64,000 nt of DNA from Euborellia annulipes (GCA_023213315.1 JAKCPI010008017.1:94494-158493); one strand, 5' to 3'; counted from the stretch's first letter, positions 19,970 to 30,393 are shown. A program made the numbers and translations. Notes: generated by a model from the letters alone, not told the origin.

Positions 19970-20400
19970 CCGAGCAAAGTGCTGGCCATGTATGACATGA
20001 CCGTCAGTGCAGCTCACGTGCGTAGCATCTGCGACGGACATCCGCGTAGCAAAATGCATCTTCCAAGAACAATTCAGCAGTGACGACTCGATTTGTTCTG
20101 GTTAGAGCTTAAAATGATTATCGTCAAAGAATCACGATCACAAAACCATTTAAATCTTGACATCTTAATAAATTTTGTTAAGATACAATTGCGAATTATT
20201 ATTTTTATTATATTAAATTATAAAACAGAAACTTATTAGGATTTTATAATTAGTGATTTATCTTGGTTTTATAAACGCATTTTTACATAGTATATGCCTA
20301 TACATGTACCTATATTAACGCGGGACGTCCCACTGCTCGGGGTCACCAATCCGGAACTTTCGCCGCACTGGCATCGCTTAACTGCAACGATTGTGATTCT
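19970..20400. other. Two GC-richer unique patches
   Basis: 19976-20105 (TGCGTAGCATCTGCGACGG) and 20320-20395 (ACGCGGGACGTCCCACTGC) are repeat-free and less AT-rich. No open frame with splice sites. Possible conserved non-coding DNA. Confidence 0.3.
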
Positions 20401-20749
20401 TTAAACTTTGAAATAGCAAAATAATAATCATCCCTAATAATTATTCTTTTAGCATGTTTGTGAGAAATGTTGGGTGCAATTTTGCCCAATCTCATATCTT
20501 GCAAACTTGGTATCTTAAACGATATATTGCAGTCAATAATGAACAGTCTATTTGAGCATTGATTGAAAAAATTCCATCCTTTTCAAACAAGGCTCTACCT
20601 AGTTATTATTCTTTTATTTTCTTCTCTTACTCTAAGCATTTTTTTCTCTACTGTCAAGGATATAAGGATATATAAACAAATATTTATTAGTTTTACATAG
20701 AGTTAATAAACCGAAATTTTTATTTCAAATTAATAATAAAAAAAAAGTA

Positions 20750-20990
20750 GGTGAAAGAAGTTTGTTTGAGTGTGACTGTGTATGTGCGAATAAATATACA
20801 TGTTTGCGTATGTGTTGAGGGGCCAAGTGGACAAGTTTTCGCCACGTGTGGCCTGAGGCTGGCCACAGCCTGGACAGGTCAGCAGACACACATCAACAGA
20901 CAGGCAAACATACACATACAAATTCAAATAAACAGACACAGTACAGAAAAAAAGAGAGAAAGAAAAAAAAAGTACTCGTCCAGCCACTAA
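20750..20990. repeat. (GT)-like and (CA)-like arms around a GC-rich palindromic core
   Basis: Left (GTGACTGTGTATGTGCG) and right (GCAAACATACACATACAA) arms flank GGCCACGTG-like and GTGGCCTGAGGCTGGCCAC sequence at 20840-20865. The two-frame open reading here is a by-product of low complexity. Confidence 0.45.
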
Positions 20991-21885
20991 ATCATCGACA
21001 GACTACACGAGGTCTACATTAAATCCCTATCTCTAATGTATAATGATTCTTGAGGATGTTTATAACATATTGAATACGAGAATAAAAAAATATTATTGGC
21101 GATGTTTTCGTAACAAGGAAACGACTTAGGCAGCAATGAACGACCTTAGCACCAGGTCGTGACTGCCTAGACCTAGTGACAGGCTTCGTGCATAAGGCGT
21201 ATGCCTCCCACCCACACATTCCAATCTGGATGCAGTTGCACTGTTGCGTGCCCAAAGGACCCACCCACAACCATATGCTTATACAAATTTCACTAGGGCA
21301 AACATGGCTAATTAAAAAGATATAAACTTATTAGTTTGACACGCCTAGGATGAACCCACGGAAAAATACTTATTGAATGCAAACAGCCACCCACGCCTCC
21401 TTAAGCGGAATATGCGAAAGAACCACCCACACATAGAGAAAACACTTGTTCAAGGTTTAGCGAGAAAGGTAGGCACGGATCTCACATAAGAAAGAATTGT
21501 TAGAATAAAAGACAATCTATTCTAAAGTGAAGGTGACTTTGATTTAGGTTATCACTAAATTGTTATTTGGGTGGAGTGTTATTAATGGTGCACCTGTGAT
21601 CATTTAACGGACCGGTTAAAAAATAGATAAATCAATTCTAGATGCGCAAATTTATAATTTATTATTAGGAAATAACTCTTCTCTATTCAATTAGCGTCGG
21701 AAGAGCTTAAAAAAATTTCCAACTAAACAATAGATACTGGAAGCATTCTTCCTTTCCAATTAAGATAATAGTCACGTAAAAAAAAAATAAAGGTCAAACG
21801 AAAAATATTTTACAATACACTGATTTTTAAAATCTCTAATATTATTCATCAAAACTCATAGTTTAATTATAAATTAATATTTAAC
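20991..21885. other. Unique DNA, moderate GC to 21480
   Basis: 21095-21290 has ACCAGGTCGTGACTGCCTAG and CCCAAAGGACCCACCCAC. No gene model found. The rest is AT-rich. Confidence 0.35.
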
Positions 21886-21888
21886 ACC

Positions 21889-22042
21889 TATGACCCAGGC
21901 CGTATCATAGAGTTCTTACCTCATGGGTTCGGATCCCATCTCATGGGACAAAAATTTATTCCCAATTGATTTGGCGACCAATCAATAAGGATGGGGTCTA
22001 AATGGGCTCGGGTGCCGAAAAAGGCATCCAATTAAAAAAAAC
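21889..22042 (+). mobile_element. SINE-B copy
   Basis: CTATGACCCAGGCCGTATCA, GGGTTCGGATCCC, TCATGGGACAAAAATTTATT, CAATCAATAAGGATGGGGTC and GGGTGCCGAAAAAGGC followed by As. Confidence 0.82.
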
Positions 22043-22084
22043 TTACTCTCTTTAAAAGTGAAGATGAACAAGCGGGTATTGGCG

Positions 22085-22316
22085 TAGCCAGAAATTTTTG
22101 ATGGGGATCAAGAAATTTTTTTTTCAAAAATTTAAGATTATTTTAGGGTATTTATAAATCATTTTGGTTTTTTTTTAGCTAGAGTAAATTATTATATTTT
22201 ACTTTCTCCTACCCTATATGAAATATAATTTGTATTAAATATCTAGTTATGGCTTGGGTCCCATGGGGGGGGGGGTTTGAACCACAAACCCCCCCCTCCC
22301 GGCTACGCCTATGATT
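22085..22316. mobile_element. MITE with GGCGTAGCC ends
   Basis: Inverted ends GGCGTAGCCAG and CCCGGCTACGCC around an AT-rich interior with a G-run/C-run palindrome at 22263-22304. Probably hAT-like by appearance. A clean duplication was not found. Confidence 0.6.
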
Positions 22317-22403
22317 ATAGTAAAGCATCTGAGACAACTCCCTGAAAGCAGATTTCGCAATTAATAAATCGCTTTAAAAATTAATAACTGGTCTGTAGCG
22401 TCC

Positions 22404-22910
22404 TCGGGCTTGGTGTAGGGGGTTAGCGTGCTAGCCTCGTATACTAAAAGTCTCGGGTCGGACCCCAGGCAGTCCGATGATTTTATTTAAGCCATTTGAG
22501 CCAGAAGGATAACTCACGAATCGAAATGTTGAAATGGGTACCATATTTGATGACTAGATGTTGAATATTCATAGTAGCCTTCGTTGTAGTTGTTTGTAGT
22601 ACTGCGATGACAAGTTGAGATGTAAACTGTGGCTGTGTATGTTGATTAGAGGAGATATAGAAGCAGAGGCAGCCAAGAAAGAAAATTCTCTGAATGCTTA
22701 ACCAATCAGCCGGATACGTTTCGGTCTATTTATTATAAACCATCTTCAGTCCATTAATTGGTATATTTATGCTCAGAGTTAGTTAGTGTATATTAATTAA
22801 TAACGGATATCGTCAAAGTCTTATATGGCCTGGGTTACCGAAAAGACTGTGTGAATGTGTGTGTGAGTGTGAGTGTGAATGAGGAAAAAGTGTGAGTGTT
22901 TCAAAAAACA
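22404..22910 (+). mobile_element. SINE-A interrupted by a foreign segment
   Basis: Head at 22404-22500 (CTTGGTGTAGGGGGTTAGCG, GGGTCGGACCCC). The tail resumes at about 22790 (TATTAATTAATAACGGATAT, TATGGCCTGGGTTACCG). About 290 bp between them is not SINE and carries a hammerhead-like motif, and part of the SINE middle is missing. Confidence 0.78.
22501..22785 (-). mobile_element. Segment with hammerhead-like core inside SINE-A
   Basis: Minus-strand core CTGAAGA-T-GGT...ACC-GAAAC at 22716-22749. About 50 bp before it on the plus strand is GCAGCCAAGAAAG, related to the CAGCCAAGGAAA box beside the cores at 28.15, 50.37 and 51.78 kb. Likely a Penelope-like or retrozyme remnant. Confidence 0.5.
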
Positions 22911-22919
22911 AAAAACAAA

Positions 22920-23050
22920 ACTGCTCTGTAGCTTATTTTTCAAATTCTGCAATCCATGGTAGAATGTCTATAACAAATTAATGGTAATTTTCGAGTTTTG
23001 AATTTCGGAGCCAAATTAACCGAGCATTTTCTTACATCCCAATCTCAAGA
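22920..23050. other. No recognisable feature
   Basis: Short AT-rich spacer. Confidence 0.3.
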
Positions 23051-23067
23051 TTTACTTCTCCCCCTTA

Positions 23068-23236
23068 TTTTTTTTTTTTTTTTTTATATAAAAAACATTC
23101 ACACTTTTTTCTCATTCACTCTCACACTCACACACACATTCACACAGTCTTTTCGGCAACTCAGGCCATTTAAGACTTTAGACGATAACCGTTGTAAGTA
23201 ATATATATATTGGGGGTTCAGACATTTCTATTTAAG
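23068..23236 (-). mobile_element. 5'-truncated SINE-A with 13-bp TSD
   Basis: T-run, (CA)-rich tail and tail domain, then stops at TTTCTATTTAAG with no tRNA head. CTTCTCCCCCTTA flanks it exactly (23055-23067 and 23237-23249), so the truncation occurred at insertion rather than by later deletion. Confidence 0.92.
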
Positions 23237-23249
23237 CTTCTCCCCCTTA

Positions 23250-23570
23250 ACTCATTCGATGATTCATCAAGAAAGGAAAAGAAAAATGACCATTTTTACA
23301 ATAGATTATTATACATTAAAAATTTATTTAATTAATACCTTCATTGTCATTGTAATATAGCTTCTATTATTCCATTCTTGCTAAATCATTGAATTAAATG
23401 TTAAGATTTATTAAAATAAATTGAATATAAATAATTATTTTCCTAATATTCTATTTTATTAACTTTAATAATTAAAAAAAAAAAATCACAATCTCACCAT
23501 ATTTAAAATATTTTTTCATCCAGCCTTCTACCTTATAATTATTTCTTCATACGATTCTAAGAACACTCAA
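23250..23570. other. AT-rich DNA, no gene
   Basis: Nothing recognisable. Confidence 0.4.
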
Positions 23571-23679
23571 TAGAGAGCGGTGAAAGCAAAAAGTCGAGAG
23601 AGCCGATCTATAAACAAAGAAAAAGAAAAATTTAATAAGACCACTTGTTTTTATTCCAATTTTTTCCCTTTCCTTAGTA

Positions 23680-24080
23680 TCTTTAAGCCCCGAGGACAGT
23701 AGCGCCCCTTAATGCTACCAAAGATCTTTTTTTTACCCAATGGCGCACGCATACTCTCGCCCGCATGATTGATGAGACACGTTTGAGCCCACAGCATCTT
23801 AACATGAACATTGGTACATGAACACACATACACAAACACAATTGCCATCCATTCATTACGGGTTTGAATGGTGCACTGCTGCTGCGCATCGCGCGCGCCA
23901 TGCTAATTGCGCGCGGAGATAATTGATGGATGCGTATCAACGCAAACAGCCTAGCGCATTATCTTCGAACCTCTATTTATCCCCTTGGGCTTTAGCTACG
24001 AATTCCTGGCCGTAATTATGCCGCCCGCCGCGCTACGCATGCTACCAACAAAGAACAGATAAGCCCGAGCCTGTAATAAA
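23680..24080. promoter_or_regulatory. Candidate regulatory island with homeodomain/POU-like sites
   Basis: Repeat-free, moderately GC-rich. Contains the octamer-like ATGCTAAT (23900-23907), GATAATTGATGG, CGTAATTATGC and CGCGCGCC runs. Sites of this sort cluster in developmental enhancers, but factor binding is inference and no gene model fits. Confidence 0.35.
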
Positions 24081-24327
24081 ATGTCCGAGCTAATAGCTTC
24101 ATTGTTTTCTTTCTTCTTTCTTATAATATATGGCTATATTTATATAAAATTATATATAAAAATATGCACATTTTAGATTATGATAATTAATTACTCTAGA
24201 ATTTTTATATTTGATAATTTTTTTAAAGATAAAAAACTAGAACTCCGTTTTATTGACGTTTCTTTTTTTTTTCTTCGATTTTATTTGACTTGAATTGTTG
24301 GCCTTTTTTTCAATCTTCCTCGTTAGT
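24081..24327. other. AT-rich DNA, no gene
   Basis: Nothing recognisable. Confidence 0.4.
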
Positions 24328-24420
24328 TTTTTTTTGTTTTATTCGTTTTAAGGTCCTTTTCGGCATCGAAGGTCATTTAGAACCTATCTCTATCTATTTC
24401 AATTGATTGGTATACTCATT
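24328..24420 (-). mobile_element. SINE-B tail fragment
   Basis: T-rich run, AAGGTCCTTTTCGGCATCGA, AGGTCATTTAGAACC and TCAATTGATTGGTAT are the complement of the SINE-B tail. Confidence 0.75.
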
Positions 24421-24427
24421 AGTTCTA

Positions 24428-24888
24428 TTACTTTCTCTTACCTATATATGTAATATATATATAGAGAGAGAAAGAGAAAATATTGGATTCATGTCATATC
24501 GATGTCGAGATTTTGATGGATATACACTTTTTGAGGCCCCTGAATCCAAAAAAGTGGTTTTCGCAACATGGTCTGCGTGTGTGTGAGTGTGTGCCTATCT
24601 GTCTGGGAACAAAATATCTCAAGAACGAAAAGAGCTAGGAGTTGAAATTTTATATTTAAGTTAGGTACCCCTATGGGACGTGACACGAAGCTTTTGAACA
24701 AAAAGTACTAGTACTTTAATTAAGCACTTTTTCAGTTTTTTTTCCGATTTTCTCAGAATTTTGATTAAAACTAAAAAAATCAATTATTTTTTAGATGCTC
24801 TTTAAAACAACAGAACAAAACTTTCTATTACCAAAAGTAAGAGAAAGTTGTGTGCTGTGCGAACAGTCACACCAGAATTTTTTCAATC
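24428..24888 (+). mobile_element. Element C copy with internal deletion
   Basis: 5' palindrome, GATGTCGAGATTTTGATGG and CTAGTACTTTAATTAAGC blocks are present. Sequence then jumps to the hairpin near 24808, so the X-box region is deleted. The hairpin ends CAGTCACACCAGAA. Confidence 0.82.
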
Positions 24889-25310
24889 CAAAAGCATTTC
24901 AGTTCTTATCCTTTACTTCTAATTAATGAATGCAAATTTTCAAAACAATTGAATAATTAGTTTTTTTTGTGTTGTTGTTGAAAAAATTACCTCAGACATA
25001 CACACATACAGGCATAATTCCAAAAACTATTTTAAATGAATTCTGGGCACCTCAAAACGCATTTTCGCAGCTTCAATTCTATATAGATTTTTATTACGAT
25101 CACATTAACCAAGCGAAGTTTGGTGGGCAAAGTTTTTTTTTTTTTTTTTTTTTTATTTCGCCCTTTCGGCTACGTAGCCCATTTAGGAGTTTAACGCTTT
25201 ATTAATATATTTTTATTTATAAATACCTATGGCTACAGGGGGACGTTCCAAGTGGACAAAATAAAAAATATTTTTTCAAAGTAAAATTCTTAACATTACA
25301 TCGCTTGCTG
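24889..25310. other. AT-rich DNA, no gene
   Basis: Contains a T-run at about 25131-25155 followed by CGCCCTTTCGGCTACGTAGC; nothing else recognised. Confidence 0.4.
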
Positions 25311-25313
25311 AGA

Positions 25314-25526
25314 ATCATAGTGGTCAAAGTCCGAAATTCAAAGGCGTTTGAAAGTTTTATAAACATAGACATTTAAATAGCCGGGCAACAAATGAATAGG
25401 CAAGAATCAATATCAAAGAATGGTAATTTTGGCACTCAAAAGATACGTTTTCACACTGTTTGATAGGCTTAACTTAAAAATTGAATTTTCGGACTTTGGC
25501 CAATATGATTTTCAGCAGGCGACATG
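25314..25526. mobile_element. MITE family F, copy 1
   Basis: Long inverted ends: GCTTGCTGAGAATCATAGTG at the left and ATATGATTTTCAGCAGGCGA at the right, extending inward through AAAGTCCGAAA / TTTTCGGACTTT. The interior (CAAGAATCAATATCAAAGAA, TTTTGGCACTCAAAAGA) matches 54487-54735. No coding capacity. Confidence 0.8.
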
Positions 25527-25990
25527 ATCTTTAACAGTATCTGGACAACTTGTAATAATTATGCCCGGTAGCATTTCATATTTATGTCCAAAACTTGTAT
25601 TGGCTCGTAGGCGTTTTAATATCGCTGTGAATAAAAAAAAACAAGACTGACTTTAAAGAGGGATCGGCCTGGCCTCGAACTCGGACTGCAGTGATTAGCC
25701 CAAGTAATTGAATCGATCCATCGTTCAGACATTCCGCCATTTATCACACGCACTCCCTTATAATTCCTATCATTTTTTATAAATATTTTTGTGTGTGTAT
25801 TTATCTCAACTAAATTATATTTGCTTCCTTTATAGAATACATTTAGTGTTAAAAAATCGACCTTTGTCATATTAAACAAGCACAAAGGTATGTCAAGATT
25901 ACAATCAAATATTAGAGTGACTCTCCAATGAAAATATTTCTCCAAACAAAATATTTTGATGCTTTAGTTGAATTAATAAAAGATATTTTA
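25527..25990. other. AT-rich DNA with a worn tRNA-like segment
   Basis: 25660-25745 reads on the minus strand as a tRNA-like piece with B-box GAGTTCGAGGCC, probably a SINE remnant. The long minus-strand open frame across 25616-25945 has no coding character. Confidence 0.4.
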
Positions 25991-25991
25991 A

Positions 25992-26480
25992 TTTTTTTCC
26001 CACACCCACACACATACACACATCTTTTCGGCAACTCAGGACATATAAGACTAAACAATACCGTATTTTTCTCATTCGCACTCACACTCACACACACATT
26101 CACACAGTCTTTTCGGCAACTTAGGCCATTTAAGACTTTGACGATAACCGTTGTAATTAATATATCAATTGGGGGTTCAGGCATTTCTATTTAAGCCATC
26201 TGGTATCCAAATGGCTTAAATAAAATCATCGGACTGCTGGGTCCGAACCCGCGACGTTTGGCATAGGAGGTAGGCACGCTACCTATTATGCCACACCCGG
26301 GGCTACCGTATTTGTATTAATATATATAAGCTTATAAATTATTGGGAGTCCAGGCATATTTATTTAAGCCATTTGGTATCCAAATGGCTCAAATAAAATC
26401 ATCGGACTGCCTGGGATCCGAACCCACGACCCTTGGTTTAGAAGGCTAGAACGCTAGTCACTACACCAAAGCCCGAGGGT
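25992..26480 (-). mobile_element. SINE-A (outer) containing another SINE-A
   Basis: Outer copy: T-run and CA-rich tail at 25992-26058, head complement at 26330-26480 with GGGATCCGAACCC. A short duplication TATTTTA flanks it (25984-25990, 26480-26486). Interrupted at 26069-26303. Confidence 0.85.
26069..26303 (-). mobile_element. SINE-A nested in SINE-A, 10-bp TSD
   Basis: Complete inner SINE with tail and head. TACCGTATTT from the outer SINE is duplicated at 26059-26068 and 26304-26313. The inner copy is closer to the family consensus than the outer one, as expected for a later insertion. Confidence 0.92.
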
Positions 26481-26514
26481 ATTTTATTAATTAATAAGCT
26501 TCTGAACCCGTGTA

Positions 26515-26885
26515 AGAGGTTAAAATTTATCATGGGTTTTAAATGGGCTTTTCTGACAATAATAGACTTTTGAACGTTACTTTTAAAAATTTCTTTGCAA
26601 AATTATGATGATTTACGTTGGGGTCGCTGAGCTCGAATTCGCTGTCAAAATTCATTTTATTTATAATAAAAATAATATTTAAAAAAATTGTTATATTGGT
26701 TTATATTGATGACATTTTTGTCAGTTAGAACTGTCAAAAATTCATTTTTGACAGCAAATCCGAGCTCAGCAACCCCAAAAACGTAAGTATACCAAGTTTC
26801 ATAATTTTACAAAGAAATTTCTTAAATTTACGTTCGAAAGTTATTCAAAAATCTATGTAAATCCAGTGTTAAATTTCAACTGCTT
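26515..26885. mobile_element. Foldback element with ~150-bp arms
   Basis: Left arm GGTTAAAATTTATCATGGG...ACGTTGGGGTCGCTGAGCTC...GCTGTCAAAATTCA pairs with the right arm TGACAGCAAATCCGAGCTC...CAACCCCAAAAACGT...GTTAAATTTCAAC. Arms differ at several sites, so the element is not recent. Spacer about 70 bp, AT-rich, non-coding. Confidence 0.75.
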
Positions 26886-27870
26886 ACCATGCTGGTAAGC
26901 CGGTAAGCCCAGCACGTGTGATTTTGCTTGGAAAAATCTGAAAAAATTCAGAGCTCATTTTTTTGACATCCTAAACTAATTTCCGGGTGGAGGTCGATAA
27001 AATTCCACCTTTTTCAAAATAAGGAAATGTTTAATTAAGAAAAGTTTTTTATTTACCGTCCCAATAATCCCCACAGTAAATGAAAATCCTTTCCCCCCCC
27101 CAAAAAAAAAAATTGTAAAATGTATTTCTCTTTCTTAAATCATTTAAGATGGTCGGCTCGCCATCTAAATGTTTTTTTTTTTTTTTTTTTGTTTGTTTCC
27201 TGGAACGTAGACCCGCGAAATGATCAAGTCATTTTCATCTTAAGATTAGTTAACTGAGGTTAAGTCCAACTGACTTGAGAGTATCAGATGCCTCAACGAA
27301 GGAGAAAGTAAAAAAGTTTTAGTTATTGTCTTCAATTACATAAACTAATATCTAATTTCTAAACGACCTTCTATTCCCTAAAGAATAATAAATAAATAAC
27401 TTTGTGAAGTCAGTGGCTACCATCTTGTTAATAAAACTAGTTTTTTTTATTTATTTTTTGTCTCCCGGCAACGAAAATTGTATATTAATTAATTGCTATT
27501 TACATATATATTAATGAGAGAATAACTCTCAGTAAGGGCTACCTGTATGTACCACGTTGCTCTAAGTGCTATTTATATTAGTTACTTTTAATTTCAATGA
27601 CAAGGAAGCAGGCGGCTTTCTTCATTCCAATCTTAATTAAAATAAACTAGTTTTTGATAATAAAATTTAAAAATAAAAATTAAATAGACATGGTGTTCAT
27701 ATGTGTGGGATGATAGTTATGCTTATTATCTCCATCCATAATATGTCAAACTGTCAAACGTTCAAGAAGATGTTCTAGAGATTATCTGAAATTTCTTTAT
27801 TAAAGTGTTTAAGCATACAATTAAATTTTTCCTTAAAATTGAGTCAAATGTCTTATTTATATGACACTAT
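26886..27870. other. AT-rich DNA, no gene
   Basis: A T-run near 27173-27190. Unique sequence otherwise. Confidence 0.4.
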
Positions 27871-27871
27871 T

Positions 27872-28050
27872 GAGGAGGCTCATGGTTAATCGGATAAGCT
27901 TGCAGATTACGAATCTAGAGTTGCTCTACAACTCGGGTTCAAATCCCACTTGCCGTGAAAATTTTCGAACATTGCCAATGTCTCTTCCGTCTCTATGTAA
28001 TTAGAGTTAATCTCTGTTGAGAGATGGGAAAATTAAAAAATAAATAAATA
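27872..28050 (+). mobile_element. tRNA-derived SINE related to SINE-3
   Basis: CATGGTTAATCGGATAAGCT (A-box side), B-box GGGTTCAAATCCC, AATGTCTCTTCCGTCTC and an AAATAAATAAATAAAT end. The layout is like SINE-3, but the sequence differs. Confidence 0.7.
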
Positions 28051-28130
28051 AATCTTTAATTTAAAATTAACTAAGGTTTCGCTAACATAATCTGTAAGTT
28101 CCTCAAGTAAACATTCTTTATAAATTATAC

Positions 28131-28312
28131 TATAGTTGCGTGGAAAAGAGTCAGCCAAGGAAAATAAAAAACAAATTTATTCTGTCGACGTTTCGAGCGC
28201 CCGTGGGTCAAATATTACAGATGACACTTATACTGTCCCGAGGAAGAGCGCGACAGAATAAATTTGTTTTTTATTTTCCTTGGCTGACTCCTTTCCACGC
28301 AACTATAGTAAT
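28131..28312. mobile_element. Foldback with GACGTTTCG motif
   Basis: Near-perfect inverted arms of about 65 bp: ACTATAGTTGCGTGGAAAAG...TCAGCCAAGGAAAATAAAAA...TTTATTCTGTCG against its complement ending CACGCAACTATAGT. The loop side has CGACGTTTCGAGCGCCCGTG at the left and CCCGAGGAAGAGCGCGACAG at the right. It carries the CAGCCAAGGAAA box seen beside other hammerhead-like cores, but lacks a complete CUGANGA box itself. Confidence 0.8.
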
Positions 28313-28572
28313 ACTCACAGCCAGTTTAATAATTATTATTTATAGATTATATATAAACAATTGTATTAATATACGTAATATTATGTCTACGTGACATTGC
28401 AGCTTCGATCAGACGTATGTAGCTATTTATTAGCATAAATAATATCACTGAATGAGATCTGGTGCATCGAAAGACGATGAAATTTAATAGATTTATAACT
28501 CTAGGAGAATCTAAGGAGATACTAAAATTTGAAGTGAATTGATTTTCAGAGTGCGATAAATTTGGACACTAA

Positions 28573-28708
28573 TCGATTAGCCGATGGGATAAAGCAGTTA
28601 AGCTTATAATCCTGAGTTGAAGACAACTCGAGTTCAAATCCACCTCATGGCAAAAAATTATCCAACTCTATTTGAGATGCCTCCTCCTGAGGAAGGAAAC
28701 GGGAATGT
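28573..28708 (+). mobile_element. SINE-3, truncated at the 3' side
   Basis: GATTAGCCGATGGGATAAAG, GAGTTCAAATCCACC and CTCCTGAGGAAGGAAACGGG match 4357-4500. Confidence 0.82.
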
Positions 28709-28807
28709 TACAAAAAAATTTCTCTTATCTATTCAGAATAAAGTATTTAATCAAATCTGAGATTTCTAAAATAAAATAAAAAAACTTCAATATTTATTAT
28801 TCTTCTT

Positions 28808-28983
28808 GCCCGTGACCCGTGGCTCAGAGAGAAGACATTAGCTTCTCGTGCCTAGGGTCCCGGGTTCGCTTCCCCCTCCCGACGTTGTTTCATTTGAATT
28901 GACTACCAATCAATTGAAATAAATAGGAACGGGGTCTAAATGGCCTTAGATAACGAAAAAGACCTTGAATAAAATTTTAAAAA
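28808..28983 (+). mobile_element. SINE-B, fullest copy
   Basis: Complete tRNA head: CCGTGACCCGTGGCTCAGAG (A-box side) and GGGTTCGCTTCCC (B-box variant). Then CATTTGAATTGACTACCAAT, AGGAACGGGGTCTAAATGGC, CTTAGATAACGAAAAAGACC and A-rich end. Confidence 0.88.
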
Positions 28984-29650
28984 AGAATTATTCCTCTTTA
29001 AATGGATTGGACGATAGTCGGTCTATTAAAAAACAATGATAAATTTTTGACATGACAAATTTAATATCTAAGAGACATCGAATTTGATATTTGTTTTTTA
29101 AGCACATAATATATCAGAAAAAAGGTGTTGATTTTATTACTCTTTAATTAATAAAGAAATCGATCATCTTATTCAAATGATTAGGAAACTATATTTATTT
29201 TTCTGAGACGTATGTAAATGAATATGTATGTATTTATTTATTTTAACAGATGATAATTTTTGACATGCTTGAAAAAACATGGAGATCAAGATGGCCCTTG
29301 TCCAGAGGACATAATGAGCTAATGTTTAACCAGATTGCGAACAAGATGCTTGCAATGCCTTTATACTTTCGATCTAGAAACCTTTGCTCTTTTTGGGTGG
29401 GTCAGAAACAGGTGCTCCATTAAGATCACCATGAATTAAAAGAAGGTCTTTTGTTCACATGGCAAAGAATTCATTAGAGAGAAAGATTAATTAGATACTT
29501 CGCATCTTATGAATACATTAAGACATGTATATCCATCACTTTTTCATTACAAAACTGAAATTTCTTTTTATCTTTCTTGTCTATTATTTACTTGTTTCGG
29601 AATTGACATAGAAAATTCTTCTATTATTTTCTATGTCGAATAAACCGTTC
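28984..29650. other. No gene; one short hairpin
   Basis: GACATAGAAAAT...ATTTTCTATGTC forms a hairpin at 29604-29636. The rest is unique. Confidence 0.4.
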
Positions 29651-29654
29651 CTCA

Positions 29655-29907
29655 TATGGAAGATGTTATGCACGAAGGAACCAAGCACAATTAACTTAAA
29701 TCTGAAATAAAGGTCATTTCCCTTCCCTTGTAAACAAAACCACTATCAATGACTTTTTTCTTGTTTTATACAAAAAAAGTGAACAGAATAATAATATTGC
29801 GATTTAAATAAAAAAGTAGATCATCTTTTTCTCTACAAGATGGCGGTATTATCTGAATTTCGATCATAATGGCGCTTGGTTCCTTCGTGGATGACATGGT
29901 CCATATA
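29655..29907. mobile_element. Probable MITE with inverted ends
   Basis: Perfect 16-bp inverted repeat CACGAAGGAACCAAGC (29671-29686) / GCTTGGTTCCTTCGTG (29874-29889), extending imperfectly outward to CATATGG / CCATAT. About 250 bp, non-coding. Target duplication not resolved. Confidence 0.6.
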
Positions 29908-30133
29908 GCCTGGCGTTTTAAAGAAAGTGAGGGTTCATCGTCACAAATTCAATAAAAATTAAAAGGTCAAATCCGATTTTTGAAAATAGTAGGGCCTAGG
30001 TTATTTAAAAATAAATATTTTCAAATGAAGATTTATTACGGCTCATAACTCTCTGGAGAACTTAAAAACTCTTAACTTTTTTTTTTTTTGAAAGAATAAT
30101 AATAACAAAATTTGTAATAGGCCCTAACTATGA

Positions 30134-30385
30134 TTTTTTTTTTTTTTTTTTAAATAAAAACACTCACTTTTTTTCTCATTCACACACACATACACAGTCT
30201 TTTCGGCAACTCAGGCCATATAAGACTTTGACCATATCCGTTATTGATTAATATACATAATGGGGGTCCAGGCATTCTTATTTAAGCCATTTGGTATCCA
30301 AATGGCTTAAATAAAACCATTGGACTGGGGTCCGAACCCGCGACTTTTGGTTAACACGCTAACCCCTACACCAAGCCCCGAGGAC
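30134..30385 (-). mobile_element. SINE-A with short TSD
   Basis: T-run, tail with CTTTTCGGCAACTCAGGCC, head complement GGGTCCGAACCCGCGAC and ACACCAAGCCCCGAGG. AACTATGA flanks (30126-30133, 30386-30393). Confidence 0.88.
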
Positions 30386-30393
30386 AACTATGA

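Noticed and set aside
20730..20990. Overlapping open frames on both strands
   Set aside because: Produced by GT/CA low-complexity arms; no coding evidence.
25616..25945. 109-codon minus-strand open frame
   Set aside because: Overlaps a tRNA-like remnant and AT-rich DNA; no conserved motif.
28186..28262. Complete hammerhead at the 28.1-kb foldback
   Set aside because: The GAAACGUC box is present, but no CUGANGA box lies at the right distance on the same strand.
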